In this document: positions 12,886 to 25,587 of the stretch, in pieces
Numbering within the stretch: position 1 is the first letter of the stretch
Layout: each line of letters starts with the position of its first letter
Assembly (NCBI GenBank): GCA_038373865.1
Contig: JAXGGA010006586.1
Coordinates: 1 to 64,000, forward strand
Direction of reading: 5' to 3'
Length of the DNA stretch: 64,000 nucleotides
Source: Uloborus plumipes
Lineage: Eukaryota; Arthropoda; Arachnida; Araneae; Uloboridae
Position numbers and translations under genes: made by a program
The notes under the pieces: generated by a model
Told to the model about the DNA's origin: nothing
What the model saw: only the letters and a program-made list of their open reading frames with translations
Databases searched by the model: none

Positions 12886-13298
12886 ATTTACTTAGTAGTT
12901 AGCCAAAACTTACTAGTTAGCCAAACGCGATACAGGTCGCTAATGATACAGTCGCTTAACTGACTCTATTCCAAGGTATTTTGGAAAACTTTCTGATGAA
13001 GAATTCGGCGAGATTTTATGATTTTAATTTTCATTTGCAATTGTTTCGGTTTTTACAAAAATGGTGGACGCGGTAAAAATACGTAATTTTCCCATTTTGT
13101 ATAAAATTGAGACGAAAAGAAAAAAAAAAGAAGGGCCCCAGTAGTTCTTATCATTTAGTTTTACCTACCAGCTTAATGGGGGATATTGCTTTAGAAGGCT
13201 TTTAAAAAAAAAAAAAAAAAAAAGATTTTTTGGAGAATTATTTTATTATAAAAAAAAGCAAGTAAAGCGGATCTAGCGGACTTTTCAGATTATTTCAT

Positions 13299-13793
13299 TA
13301 CTATCTGAACATAGGAAAAAAAATATTTATTTGGGAAAAATATTCATATGCAGCCGTTTTTATGCACATTCGTGCAACTACTGTTTTCAATCGGTGGGTC
13401 AGATGGAGCTCGTAATTTTCATCTGAAACAATGGAAAAAAAAACACAATTTTAAGTTTCATATACGTACTTTCTTCCATTTATATAAACAAAAATAACTA
13501 AAAAAAATATGAAATTTAAATATTTCTCAGGTTTGAAAAACAGTGCTTTTTATAAAAAGGAAAAATAATTTCAACTGGCTACAAAATTGTTAAAATTTTG
13601 TTTGTGGGAATGCTTTTAGTTCAAATAGAAGAAAAACATGCGAAAACTAAAATTGTGTTTCTTTCTTTTGCAGTTGAAAATTTTGAACTCCATCTGTCGC
13701 GCCGCTTGAGAAGAGCAGTTGCACGAATGTGCATAAAAATTGGTTGTTCGTGAAATTTATTTCTAAAAAAATGTTTTTCCCATGTTCAGACAT
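13299..13793. mobile_element. Inverted-repeat element (MITE-like)
   Basis: TTTTTATGCACATTCGTGC... at 13357-13378 is exactly complementary to 13718-13739 (22 bases). The similarity continues outwards, with CTGAACATAGGAAAAA near 13303 against TTTTTCCCATGTTCAG near 13775. The ~340 bases between the arms are AT-rich without coding sense. Confidence 0.6.
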
Positions 13794-14513
13794 GCTTTTC
13801 TTCTTGTATACCGAAGATTTAATACATATAATTTAATAAATGAATAAGAATGTTTCTCTTCATTGCAAATTCTACTTGATTCGCTATGGTAAAATGACAG
13901 CGATGTTCTGGCATGAGTTGTATCTCTCCTGCACGAATAAAATATCGTTGTGGAATAACGATCTCTGCTTATTGAATGCATTTGGAAATTGTTCGTTTCT
14001 TACAGAGTGTAATTCGATTATCAGAGGTTTATGTAGTTCATCAAATAGGACTTTCATGCTGTATATTTTTGCCCAAACAATTTATAAGTATTTTAAATTC
14101 GATTTTTGGGAATTTCTCTTTGCAAATACGGCAATTGCATAAATGTACTTCCAAATTACAAGAAGCAGATTTCAACGTGAAAAACAAATGAGATGCCGGA
14201 CTCTCAGTAGCAGAAATAAATTTTTCATTGTGTGTTGCATTACCAACACTCTAAAGGTCACAACTTCTGGCTTGATGAGGGGGTTGGTCAAGTTTTGTAA
14301 GTGAAAAAAATTATATGTTTTTGCAATTTTCATTGAAATGGGGGGGGGGGGGTGCCCATAAACTGAGTTTGCATTAGCATTTTGCGCATTAAAGATAATT
14401 AATATAGTTAAGAAATTGCGACAAAAATGTCTTTTTCATTTTTAAGACATAAACGACACAAAAATCACGGCAAAAATATTTCAACAAATTCATAATACAA
14501 CATTTATAAACAT

Positions 14514-14548
14514 ATAAGTAAACTAAAACCTGGTTTTAGTTTACTTAT
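14514..14548. repeat. Perfect palindrome, 17-base arms with a one-base spacer
   Basis: ATAAGTAAACTAAAACC (14514-14530), T, then the exact complement (14532-14548). Such a nearly spacer-free palindrome is usually unstable, so it is probably recent. Confidence 0.75.
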
Positions 14549-14887
14549 CACTTACTTTAAAACCATACAAAGAGCAGTTTAACTATCATAACGCATGGTT
14601 TTTGAAAGAGTTTTTTGTTCAATGGTTATTAATGTCATCCTTAAAGATAATGATTATCTTCAACCCTATTTCAAGTTCAGAAAAAGGTTCTTTAAAAAGT
14701 TAGTGTGACTTACATTAGTTGTGAAATTTAGTGAATTATTTGGATGATTTTTTTTCTTGAACGGGTTAATTATTATGGTTGCATAATGTTTTAAAACTTT
14801 TAAACATAAAATGGGGCACTGTTGATCCTGTATTTCTAGTTATTTCCTAATCTGCTAAAAGGTAATTGTTACAAATAACTAAACAAA

Positions 14888-15289
14888 TCTCTACATATAA
14901 AAATGGATGTATGTATGTATATTTGTATGCTTGTTCCTTATACAAATCCTCAGTTTTCGTCGGATTTTCATCAAACTTGGCACAGAGGTTCCATGATGCA
15001 CTAGAATTCACATAGGCGGTGTTTTGAAATTTAAAAAAAATCCAAAAATCTCAAAATTCATTTTTTTTGTCTCAAAATGGCCATTTTCTTTCAATTTTGA
15101 AAATATAGAGTAAGAGAGATAAGCCTTTACGCATACAAATTGATAAATTTAACACATTTAAATATGAGTATTTTCCAACAAAGATTACGATTAAAAATTA
15201 ATTATCAGTTTAAGGCTCACCTATTTCATTTTAGCATGAAATAAGTTAAACATAATGCAATACCAGGAAACGCCGGGTAATAAGCTAGT
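14888..15289 (+). mobile_element. Helitron-like non-autonomous element (402 bases)
   Basis: It starts TCTCTACATATAAAAATGG and ends CCGGGTAATAAGCTAGT, the TC...CTRRT layout of Helitron ends, with a GC-rich stem region just inside the 3' end. The reverse-orientation relative is at 5134-5530. It ends about 150 bases from the TM2 exon. No coding capacity. Confidence 0.7.
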
Positions 15290-15435
15290 AAATAAATAAA
15301 AATGTATCATTAAGTGAAAAGTAAGCAAACTTTTTACCCAATAATACAACACACATAAAAAACAAATTCAAAGCCAACAGTTTTAAGTACAGTGGCATGG
15401 TCGCAATACATTTCATAGTAAAGCAAATAACTTAC

Positions 15436-15562
15436 CCCATTATTAATAAGTACAGATGGTTTTTGCACAACTTCGGTATACCAAATGATCCACATAATAT
15501 TATTTATAATGAAAGAAACGAAGAGATGCTTGTGAATAGTGATTCTCGTGCACTGCGCAGAC
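15436..15562 (-). CDS. Exon: intracellular loop 1, TM2 and start of extracellular loop 1
   Basis: The 127-base exon follows a long T tract and CAG acceptor and ends at GTAAGT. It enters in phase 2 and leaves in phase 0. It encodes SAQCTRITIHKHLFVSFI, INNIMWIIWYTEVVQK and PSVLINNG. CTRITIHKHLF is the class B1 loop-1/TM2 signature (C-x-R-I/V-T-L-H-K-N-L-F in calcitonin-family receptors), including the conserved His at the TM2 cytoplasmic end. The Trp-rich TM2 (WIIWYTEVV) resembles arthropod DH31-type receptors, as far as I recall that family. A TA-flanked MITE begins about 40 bases before the acceptor. Confidence 0.93.
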
Positions 15563-15603
15563 CTGAAAAAAAAAATAGATTTTTTTTTTAACATTCAGCA
15601 GTA

Positions 15604-15967
15604 CACTACAAAAAATGAACTTGTTCTCACAATATAATACTGGTAGCCGAGTTTCTAATTTAAAGTTATGTAATGCACTAATGTAAATAAACTGTAAAAC
15701 TAGCAATTTTAGTTTCTTGCTGTAAAGTTAGAAATTTTGCAGTTTATTGCCGTAAAATTTAGCTGTATTATACTGTAAAAACAACAGTATAATGCTGGCA
15801 GCAGAGGTTTCAGTTCGAAATTGTAAAATCTACTAAAATAAACTGTAAAATTTGCAAGTTTACAGTTTATTACTGTAAAATTAGCAATTTTACCGTTCAT
15901 TCCTGTATAATTTTTACTATAACCTTAGCTGTATTATACTGCAAAAATAACATTCATTTTTACAGTG
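15604..15967 (+). mobile_element. TA-flanked MITE, CACTGnAAAAA family, copy 1
   Basis: It starts CACTACAAAAAATGAAC and ends CATTCATTTTTACAGTG, with TA on both outer sides (15602-15603, 15968-15969). The body is a patchwork of short motifs such as ACTGTAAAATTAGCAATTTT and TATAATACTGGCAGCAGAGG in direct and inverted form. TA flanks and CACTG ends suggest Tc1/mariner-type mobilisation. Relatives are at 38404, 50381, 51340 and 55881. Confidence 0.75.
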
Positions 15968-16262
15968 TACGGCGCTTGAAATCGAGCACAATTCTGTACC
16001 TCAGAACCAGAACGACGTAAGTACAAAAATGGCGATTTTCACTTGTTTGCTGCATTGTATGTAGAATCTTATTCAGCATTGACCCATGAGAACGTTATTC
16101 TAGAAAAAAAAAATCCTTCACACCTATTTAGCAGCGTTAAAAGAGTGCGAGTCCCATCCTTTGCCGACAATCGTTTTTGCCTTCTACTGAAAAGTGACGA
16201 AAATGGACTTAACGTAAATCTGGTTCTGAGGTACAGAATTGATCCAATCGTTGCATTATACC

Positions 16263-16458
16263 CAGGGCCCGATTAATACATTACTGGGCCCTAAGCCAAA
16301 TACTTTTTTGGGGCACCTATACTCCGACTTTGCTATTTTAGGCAGTCGATAAAACAATTTTAGCCATTGATTAGAAGCAATTTTAACCATTTGGAGGCCC
16401 TTAAAATGTGGGGGCCCTAGACCACGGCCTAGTTGGCCTATTCAGTAATCAGGCTCTG
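16263..16458. mobile_element. hAT-type MITE (196 bases) with 8-bp target duplication
   Basis: It starts CAGGGCCCGATTAAT and ends ATCAGGCTCTG. The inverted ends are similar (CAGGGCCCGATTA versus CAGAGCCTGATTA). ATTATACC is repeated exactly on both sides (16255-16262 and 16459-16466). No coding capacity. Confidence 0.85.
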
Positions 16459-17194
16459 ATTATACCTCTCCGCAAGCATTATGCGTGTAACGTACTGCTT
16501 GCCTTACTTCCTTCTTAACTCTCCTCTACTACGGTGGTTTAAGATCACGCATACACTACTGTTGGGTCGGTTTCGACATACTCTTTTTTGGGACTTCTTT
16601 TAATACAAAAAACTATTTATCTTTTGAAATTGGATACTAATGTAAAGTAATGATACTATAGGATGTAAAAATAAATTAGACAAAATTTTAAATTTGATTT
16701 GGGTCGGATACGACCCACCGTAGTAGAGGAAGGTTAACCTTACTTCATCGATACAAAATCGTACGAAATCCACGAAAACTAGTGGTAAAATATTGGTGAT
16801 TTTAATTTCATATGCAACATTAAGATTGGGTCGTAAATGGTCGGTGTAATGGTCTAGAAGGCTTTTCAAGGGAAAAAACCGTTCAGAGAACAGTAATTCT
16901 CAACCCATGGTCAGCGAGAGATTTTCACGTGGTCGTCAAACAGCTAGGGAAAATTAATTTATACCTTTAGTAAACTTGATTTTAGGCGGTGCTAACATTG
17001 TCTCCAAGGCAGTATCGAGTTAAATTTTATCGTCGATGTAGTTGCGAGCTGCGTTGTTCACTCACTGCGTTCAATTTTTTGAATAATAATCATTTAATTC
17101 ACCTACAAACTTCATAAAAGCACCCACCAAAAAAAAAAACAAAAAAAAAAACCAAAACGTATTTTAACAAAAACAACCACTATCTCCTTCTCTA

Positions 17195-17510
17195 CAGTCT
17201 GATTTTCTTCGGTAAAACCTTCTGCGCATTTACGCATGTGTCAAGTCTTCTCTGATCTTACCAAAGTAGGGGTGTTTGGTAAGATAACAATAAGGGGAAG
17301 AATAATAAAAAGCATTTTAAGCCTATCAAACAACGTGGAACGCTACGTGCTAATTTCGAATACCTAGTTTAGTTGAATATGTCAAAAGGATTTAGCAAAT
17401 CCAAGTTTTAAATTGAAAACTTCGGAAACTTATCACCCACAACCCATCTACCCTTTTTTAAGTGGAACTGTTCGTGAGTGCCAGGAGCGGTCTTCACGGA
17501 CGGACAGTAG
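17195..17510 (+). repeat. Left member of a long inverted-repeat pair
   Basis: Similar over about 300 bases to the reverse complement of 25588-25885. Shared segments include CAGTCTGATTTTCTT, TAAGATAACAATAAGGGGAA, CAGTTGAATATGTCAAAAG-like and TTCACGGACGGACAGTAG. Similarity stops abruptly after GGACAGTAG. The family is not recognised. Confidence 0.7.
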
Positions 17511-19877
17511 CCACCAACACATCTCTTCGACCGGTCGTACCCACACATTTCTCTGTCCAGTCTTGTAGCCAATTTTCATTCAAAAGTCATTCATATGCTA
17601 TCAGTTGAGCGGCCATGATGCCTTGTGCCGCCAGCACACTCAGATTCTTACAACTTTTTTTGCGGTTGTAGTTAAATTTTTGTAGAAAACTATTGGATTC
17701 ATCTCCTTCCACTTGATATAATTGTTGGGAAAATGTTATTTCTATCGCAGGGGGTGTCAGCTTAGAATTCGGAAGACTACCAAATTTACCTCAGTAATGA
17801 AAATGTTGAAAACCACAGAGTATAATAATCTATTTTTGGATTTGGAGGCATCTACCTAGACCACAAAAATGGTTCACTATCACTGTTTCACCTTTCCGTT
17901 TAATAAAGCGCAGCTGGGATTCGAAATTAAAAGTTCTGTCAATCTGTCAACAAAGATCATTCTTTTGGGCTAAACTACATATTATTGTCACGGGTGAAAA
18001 TGGGAATATTCGGAAATAGCCCAAAAATTTCGGGTAAAAAAAAGTTTTCTTAGAATCCCCCCCCCCTCCCAGAAATTTATTTACATTAGGAGAAATTGAA
18101 AATTTGCAATTTATAAGCAAAAATAATGTACCTGGAAGTTTATTATGTGTATATTTTAATACTTTTTCTCGCCTAAGACTTGCAACTTTTTGCTTCACAA
18201 TTTTTCCAGGAAGTTTATCATCCGTAGTGAGGAATAGTTTTATTTTTACTGTAGAGGCTTTTAGTCGCAGGTGCACTACTTGTTCTGTAATCATTGTATT
18301 AAAGTATTACTTTCTAAGCAATGTGTTGCGTCGAACGCTTTAGGGTGGTCACAATTAATATGGGGAACATTTTTTTTCAACTAATCTTTTGCTGCACTCC
18401 CCTAAGATGTTCCAATGGGCTAGAAAATGAGATTTGAAAATGTTTTAGCTTTATCGGATAATATTAACACTTGCCTCAAAGAGGGTAAAGTTGAGAAAAA
18501 CAGCGATTCTTAGCCAAAAATCGTAGTCTTTACTCTGTAAAATTAAAATTACTGATCCTATAAGCCTTATTTTGGTCTCATTTTGTAGGAAATTTTATTT
18601 TCTTTAAGTCTAATCTGATTTAAAGTTTCGAAAAAAAATTATTGAATATTTTTCAGAATTTTCACAAGTCAGGCTGCAGCGTAAATCCTCGAAATTGCAA
18701 GTAACATGGGGAATTTTTTTTCAACTAATCTTTTGAAGCACCCCCCTAAAATGTGCCAATAGACTAGAAAATGAGATCTGAAAAGTTTTAGCTTAATCAG
18801 ATAATATTAACACGTGCCTCAAAGAGAGTAAAGTTACGAAAACAGCGATTTTTAGCCAAAAATCGTAGTATTTCCTCCGTAAAACCATAACTATTCATAG
18901 TATTCATAGTTGTTCGCTTTGCAAGTCTTCAAGCAACTAGTTTGGGACACAATCCTTGAGATCTAATGGAGAATGGTCTACCTTCGGTTTCCGGAGATTA
19001 ACAAGCATGAATTTATGACAGAAAGACAATTTTTCACAGGTTCCAGGTTACCTTCTTATGTAACTTTTATTTTTAAAACTTGCGTTAAATTAAACTGATG
19101 TTCAGAAAAGCTTCAAGTAACCAAAGGGAGTTCTCATGTTTTGTGAAAAGGCTAAGATGCAAACCAAACAATCTAAAACCTACGTTACAAACCCAGAAAA
19201 ACTATATGATGAGAGAGCAGAAAGCTATGAAGAATGCTGGGAGATCCCAAAATGCCATTCAAAACCAAAGAGTTAAGGATTTTCCTTTGATAACCAGTTT
19301 GATGTTTCTCATTGGGATTTGTAGAACGGATAGTAGCAGCTACAGAAGAGACATTAAGTCATGACCGTCAAATTTAATTTTCAGTAGAAACGTCATACCC
19401 TTTTGTAGACAGCAATTTCGTCAACAAAGATTTAATAATCTTAGCAAAAGTCGATTTAGGAATTTAGACTTAGAAGGAGCTGTTGTGCAGTGTATTGGGA
19501 TAAGAAATCTCATATAGTTTTATTTAATAAAGACAATTTAGAGGCTAGCAATTTTTAAACCAGTGGTGTTGAAGAGCAAATGATAGGTGTTCCCATCCTT
19601 AAACAGCACGTGCGTGTACAAGTAAATACTGTATATTCAGTAGTTGAGCATTGGGGCTCAGGTGAAAAAAAAAAAAAGGAATGTATTTCGATACCACTGC
19701 TGAAAATAGTGGTAACTTTCAGGAAACCTGCGTTGTTACAGAAATATCTTCCGTATTCACAGCATGTTGCCACCGCATCTTCGAAGTTGTTTTAAAAGCA
19801 GTTTTTAGTTGCAAAATGGAAATACACCTGCTGGTCCTCAAGTAAATATTTTTCACAAATTTCAAGCTGAATGATCT

Positions 19878-20138
19878 GTGTTAGATAAAAAGCAATTCAA
19901 AGCAGGTACAGAAGAGAATATTAGAAATAAGCAATTTAGGCAAAAATTAAAGCTTTCTTGTCGGCAGCCTTGGGACGATTACAATATATACCTCTATAAA
20001 TCGTGTAAAAACCCATTTTATACTAAAGCTAAAAAGACAGTAAATAGTTTAATGGTGTTCAATGACACAGCTGAAAGAGGGGTAAAATTAATTCCAGGCT
20101 TCAGTTCCTCTTTGACGAAAGACAAAGAACAACGGTAG
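19878..20138 (+). pseudogene. Transposon-encoded protein remnant
   Basis: This open stretch encodes DKKQFKAGTEENIRNKQFR, SCRQPWDDYNIYLYKSC, then VFNDTAERGVKLIPGF and LTKDKEQR. The phrase NDTAERGVKLI followed by LTKDExQ reminds me of a protein family repeated in many arthropod genomes and probably transposon-borne. That link is memory, not a search. The frame ends immediately after KDKEQR where the family would continue. An upstream open frame at 19098-19364 may belong to the same decayed gene. It sits in the middle of the inverted-arm element. Confidence 0.4.
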
Positions 20139-20515
20139 CTTTAATTATAAGTTAATGCTGTATGCTAAATGCAGGCACAGTTTCCTCATTTATTAAAAGG
20201 TATCCCATCCAAGCCATCAGCAAGTTAATTTGTATATAAAGAGTAGTAAAATAATGTTATATAATTTAAGAGTATATAAAGGTGCATTAAAGCTTTTATT
20301 GTCATTTTAACTCTTTGCTTTCCGTCTTAACCCCTTAATTCCTCTATTTTAACACAGGAATTTGTTTCATTTATTTCTAAAGTACCGCAAAAATACCCCT
20401 TTTTTAATTGACAATGTAAATCCAACAATAAGCAAATAAATGTAATTGAATATTGTAATGCTTTTAGGTTTTTGCATGAAAATTCCTTATTTTTGATAGA
20501 CTTTACGATTTAACC

Positions 20516-22099
20516 CAGTGGTGGCCAACCCGCGGCACGCGTGCCACAATGTGGCACGGCAGAGCAGTAACAGTGGCACGCGAAGACTTTTTGAAAAAAA
20601 ATCCAAAATTGAGGAAAAAATGTCAATCTCACAAATATTGATAAAAACTAAAACCCTTAAACTGATAAATGTCATGATATTGTGACAATTAAGTGTCAGG
20701 AGGCTGGCTTAAAAATTGTCTGAACTACAATATTGCAAAGTACTTAGCGTTAGCTTCGGACGTCCAACGGAAGCTGTGACGCTACAGACAATGCTTTGTA
20801 AAGCATATTTGTGCTTGACACGGATGAAACTTTCGATGCTGCAGAATGGATTCTTGATCTGCAATAGTTTCAGCTACGGGTGATAAAATTGAAAAAAAAA
20901 AAAAAAAAAACTAAATGTTTTGTGAACTTTTCCCAGGAGAAAGAGGAGAGTATGGCAAGTTACTCCTTCATTAAAATGTGCAATAGCTATCCAAAGGAAA
21001 AATAGTCATAAGATTTTAGAATTTTAGGGAGTGTTTTTTCAAAATATCTAGAAGGAAAGCAATGAGGACTTGCTACTTAGAAATGGAGAATAGCGAACTA
21101 ATTTAGCTATGCCATCTCTTAATATCCTGCGTTTAAGTAATTTAAATTTAAGATTGTACAAAAAAAGTTTCCTAAACTAGTAGAGGCCATCTACATTCTT
21201 TTATGATGAAACTTCAGTTTCTTTCTCTCTACTTTGGAGAAAAAAGAATAAAACTTTAAAAGTTAATACTGAAAGTATCAACCGAAATTTAATAATTTTC
21301 CAATGGTATATGGAGAAAATTTTACATCGATTTAAAATATTCATTCAGTGTTAGGTATGATGATTTTCAGGATCATAAAAAAAATGCTGATATTTTCAAA
21401 TTCTTTGTTTATTTCTCTGCAAGACACTACTTGTTACCCTTCTGAAATCCAAATCGGAATCACTGACCTTTTGCGTTGGTAATCAAATATAAGAGCTTAC
21501 TTCAACAGAAAGTCACCCACTTTGTATAGAAATTTGGAAATTTCTAACAACAATTTTTTTTTCACATTTTCACACTTTAGCTGTCTGCTGCTGTTGTAGA
21601 TTTGGCTAAAAAGGGGCTCCTAAACAAATATTTTTTGTTATGAATGCAGAAAAATCGAAATACCGTTGAATATTTATTGATTGCACTTAAAACAGTTAAA
21701 TTTCTTAGGATTCTCAAGAACTAATCCTAAAATTAAAGACTTGGTAGAAAAGATGCAGACTCATAAACCACATAAGTACAGACTGTTTAATTTTTAGAAT
21801 AGAATGTTTGATGTTATTTGTTTCTATTTTAAGCATAAGCCAACTGACAAAATCCATAAAAATGTTTACTAACGATAACTCTTAAGCTCGGATTTGTTTT
21901 ATCTTTACTATCATTTAGATTTAAATTTCTCAGATTTACTAGAAAAAATGTTTCATTTGAGTAAGAATTACATAATCAGCCAGCATAAAATCTATTTTTA
22001 ACTTAAAAAAAATCAATTTGTTGGAAAAATACAATGTGGCACGCTGAGTTTTTTCTCTCCAGATAGTGGCACTCTCCCTAAAAAGGTTGGCCACCCCTG
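20516..22099. mobile_element. hAT element, non-autonomous (1584 bases), inserted in another transposon
   Basis: It begins CAGTGGTGGCCAACCC and ends GGTTGGCCACCCCTG. The 15-base inverted ends differ at one position. The 8-base target ATTTAACC is duplicated exactly at 20508-20515 and 22100-22107. GTGGCAC blocks recur just inside both ends. No intact transposase frame is visible; the interior is AT-rich with many stops. Confidence 0.9.
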
Positions 22100-23521
22100 A
22101 TTTAACCTGAAAAAACGCCAGATAAATACTGTGGACATGTTAGCAAAAATAAATGAGATAGCACTTCATGAGAGTGAAATTTCCTACAAAATGAGACCAA
22201 AATAAAGTTTCTAAAATGAATAGTTTTGGTTTTACAGAGGAAAAACTACGATTTTTGGCTAAAAATCGCTGTTTTTCGTAACTTTACCCACTTTGAGGCA
22301 CGTGTTAATCTTATCCGATTAAGCTAAAACTTTGCAAATCTTATTTTCTAGTCTATTGGCACATTTTAGGGGGGTGCCTCAAAAGATTAGTGGAAAAAAA
22401 AATTTCCCCATGTTACTTGCAATTTCGAGGATTTACGCTGCAACCTGACTTGTGAAAATTCTGAAAAGTATTCAATCATTTTTTTTCGAAACTTTAAATA
22501 AGATTAGACTTGAAGAGAATAAAATTTCTATAAAATGAGACCAAAATAAAGCTTCTGAGATCAGTAGTTTTGGTTTTACAGAGTAAAAACTACGATTTTT
22601 GGCTAAAAATCGCTGTTTTTCTTAACTTTACCCTCTTTGAGGCACGTGTTAATATTACCCGATTGAGCTAAAACTTTGCAAAACATGTTTTCTATCCCAA
22701 TGGCACATTTTAGGGGGTGCCGCAACAGAAATTCGAAAATTGATTTTTTGTGACCACCCAAGTGCGCTTTCTATAATAAGGAAGATCATTCATCAGAAAA
22801 TCTTTCTTCCGCAACTTTCAGCATAGGAAAACAAGTGTAACATTCTAGAAACGTGTTCGTGTCCGTTCGTTAGTGTTCTCTCAAATATTCTGTTGAGCAT
22901 TAAAAATCACAAATCATGCAGTTAATTAAGCACAAAACTACGACATTAACAATGCGCAAAAGAATCAATAAATACAAATGATACAATACACTTTTTGCTC
23001 ATAAGCTATGTTCATTGTAGCAAAAAAAGTTTAATTAAGTTTGGGCTAGTAGTGCACAGCTAAATACTGATGATGGTTTAGGCATTTTCATGCTACATAA
23101 AAAAAAATCTAAAAAGTACAAATTACAGTCAATAGAGCGCTGTTTTTAAAAGGTAACGAAATAGCTGCTTGGAGAACAATATGGACAGAGTGTATGATGT
23201 TAAGGAAGCACCCTTCCACCAATTTGCTGTTTAACAACTAACTATTTTGATATTATAAATTCCATCACGGCATACAAGCTCATATTGAGTAAAAATCACA
23301 TGAAAGAACACTATAAAACGAAAAGGGAGAAACTTTCTAAACATTTAAACCAGATTTTACAGCAAGCGTTAGAGACATTTAATCTTTGTCATTGAAGATC
23401 ATAAAGTAAAATTTTTAATGATCTCTAAAACTCATCTGGTAATATATTTAGGTTAGAAGTTTAACAGTCAACATAATACTATACAACGTGAAAAGGCTTA
23501 TAATTTATTCTTATTTCAAAT

Positions 23522-23697
23522 CAGGCCCGTCATTTAAGGGGGGCAGAGGGGGTCAATTGCCCCCCCCTGACTTTGGGAAATCAATGTATTGGCATGTAAG
23601 TGGGCGTTGTTTTTGCCACTTTTTGGTAAATTTTACATTGTGTATGCACCCTTTGCCCCCCCCCCCCCCCGTGGAAAAATTCGAAATGACGTCCCTG
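23522..23697. mobile_element. hAT-type MITE, GGCCCGTCA family, copy 1 (176 bases)
   Basis: It starts CAGGCCCGTCATTTAAGG and ends AAATGACGTCCCTG. The target TTTCAAAT is exactly duplicated at 23514-23521 and 23698-23705. Poly-G and poly-C tracts sit just inside the two ends. Confidence 0.88.
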
Positions 23698-24837
23698 TTT
23701 CAAATGTACGTAGTAAAGTAGATGAAAACAATCAATAATAACTAGAATTTGACAAGGAAAATAATTCAAAGTTTAATGAAATTCACTCGTTCTAATACAA
23801 AATACTCTCAAACTAATTGGCTTTCTTTAAAATTGACAGAGCAGCTTTCTTTAGTAAAAAGCTTTGCGATTTTTTTCTTTATTTTAATTATCCTATTAAA
23901 CATTTCTACTTACTTAAATCAAAGTCTACATTCTGAGTTTACGAATTTATTAGAAATTCAACGCATTAGAAAGGTTAAATATGCAAGCTCTTTTTGAGCC
24001 CATAACTGTTAAATCAAGTGCATTAATATTTATGTTCTTCAATTTATTCAAAGGAGCTTAAGAACCAAATTTACCACGATTATAGAGAAACTTGTTTTTT
24101 CCCCCGTTTTGTTTCTAAAAACATGCGTCTGATTTAAAGTGAATAATTAATTTCAGTGGTAAAATTATACTTTTCCGTGTTTTAGCTTCATAATTCAATT
24201 TTCCGTAGTCCATTTTATTTTTTTTTTCTTGAATGAATTGAAATTTTTATGAATTAATTTGTGTTTCATTTTGTCTTAATGATGCATAGTGCTTCATCAA
24301 TTTAGGAAAATAATAATTATTTTATGATGTTTTTTTTAAAGCGTAGAGTACTAACTTTTATTAATGGTTAATATTTACTTAAATGCTCAATGGTTTTAAA
24401 AGGTTTTTTCATTAAGTAGTGAAATAGTGGCTAATTACTTGAGCAGATATATATAATATAATAGAGCAGATTGAACGTAAAGTTGTTAACTGAAGGAGTT
24501 TTGACAGTTTTATTTATTAAAATAATAATTCAATACTTTAATTTTTTGCATTTAGTATTTTGTATTTACAGAGATGAGCAAAAATACTAAGGGGTCTTAA
24601 ATATGTATTTGGCCAACATTCAAACTCTTGTCTCTGAAGGTCACAACTTTCTATTTAAATTTTGTCATTTCAAATAAATGAAGTTTTTAAAGTGAACATT
24701 TTTATTTTTGAAGAGCAGCTATTGTTAATATTTCACCAATTTAAAGGCAGTTTCTGATCTACTGTGTCTAAAATAAAGCTGTTGGTTGTTAGCAAAGCTT
24801 CATAGCTTGGTTGTTCGAGATATACATCACATTTCAC

Positions 24838-25015
24838 CAGGTTCGTCATTTCAAACCGTTCCAGGAGGGGGGGGGGTCAAGGTTATTTACTCAATGCAAA
24901 TTATCCGAAGAAATAGCAAAACTACGCCCACTTAGATGCAAAAACATTAATTTCCCAAAGCTGGGGAAGGGGGGGGGATTTTGAACCCCCCTGACTACCT
25001 GAAATAACGAGCCTG
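24838..25015. mobile_element. hAT-type MITE, GGCCCGTCA family, copy 2 (178 bases)
   Basis: It starts CAGGTTCGTCATTTC and ends GAAATAACGAGCCTG. CATTTCAC is exactly duplicated at 24830-24837 and 25016-25023. It shares the internal ACGCCCACTTAGATG and TTTCCCAAAG blocks with the other copies, in inverse order relative to copy 1. Confidence 0.88.
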
Positions 25016-25587
25016 CATTTCACGTCTGAAAATTACTTAAGACTAACCATGAGCGCGTGAATATCTGGTTCCTGTTCAACGTGGAAGCCTGTTTCGAATC
25101 TACGTCGAGAGCATACAACCTTTGTTAGTACTTCAAATCAAACAGTTTGGCAAAAGCGTGGCGTTCCAAAACTTAAATATATCAGCTTTTTGCCGATCCA
25201 TCACTATTTTGAGTCACCTTATCTCAATATCATTGAACAGTTGTATATATTTTCAGCGAGTTCCTCTTCAACACACACAACCTAAGCTCTGCATGCAGAA
25301 GGTGTGCAATTTTATGGAACTTCGTGTATGACCCATGTTTCAAATTAGGGCCGTTCATGATATTTGTAAATATCATCTCAGAAGCTAAATGCAATCAACA
25401 TATTTTGTTCAACCCTTTACAAGTTATATAAACCCTGTCCACTAATCAAAGTTTTATTTATACTCCTTCACAAGCATTCCTGTTAGTTTGTCCTATACTT
25501 GTACTTAAGAATATACCTGTTTGTCCAGAGTTGCCTAACGTGGCAGTAGCAGTCGTCATGGGGTCTTTCAAACATCTACTGTCCGTC

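Larger units (their letters stand above)
2591..15435. other. Intron between TM2 and TM3 exons (12.8 kb)
   Basis: It is filled with mobile and repeat DNA: a degraded Tc1-like element (2799-4065), a Helitron-like copy disrupted by the DD36E element (5134-6798), a 109-base tandem duplication (10163-10375), an inverted-repeat element (13299-13793) and another Helitron-like copy (14888-15289). In 4100-5100, 6900-10100 and 10400-13200 I see no gene, only AT-rich sequence, A/T runs, small hairpins and a TA-rich stretch near 11101-11155. Bases about 10855-11600 have the look of an old transposon fragment, but no second copy is in the window. Confidence 0.5.
18343..22761. mobile_element. Nested DNA transposon with tandem-repeat arms (4.4 kb)
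   Basis: The ends are GGGTGGTCACAA (18343) and TTGTGACCACCC (ending 22761). Each arm carries two tandem copies of a roughly 330-base unit. The left copies start near 18343 and 18700; the right copies are inverted, near 22150-22430 and 22490-22761. The units share blocks such as TTAGCCAAAAATCGTAGT, AGGCACGTGTTAAT and GACCAAAATAA. The middle holds an open-frame remnant (19878-20138) and a hAT insertion (20516-22099). No clear target duplication is visible. The superfamily cannot be named from these ends alone. Confidence 0.65.
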
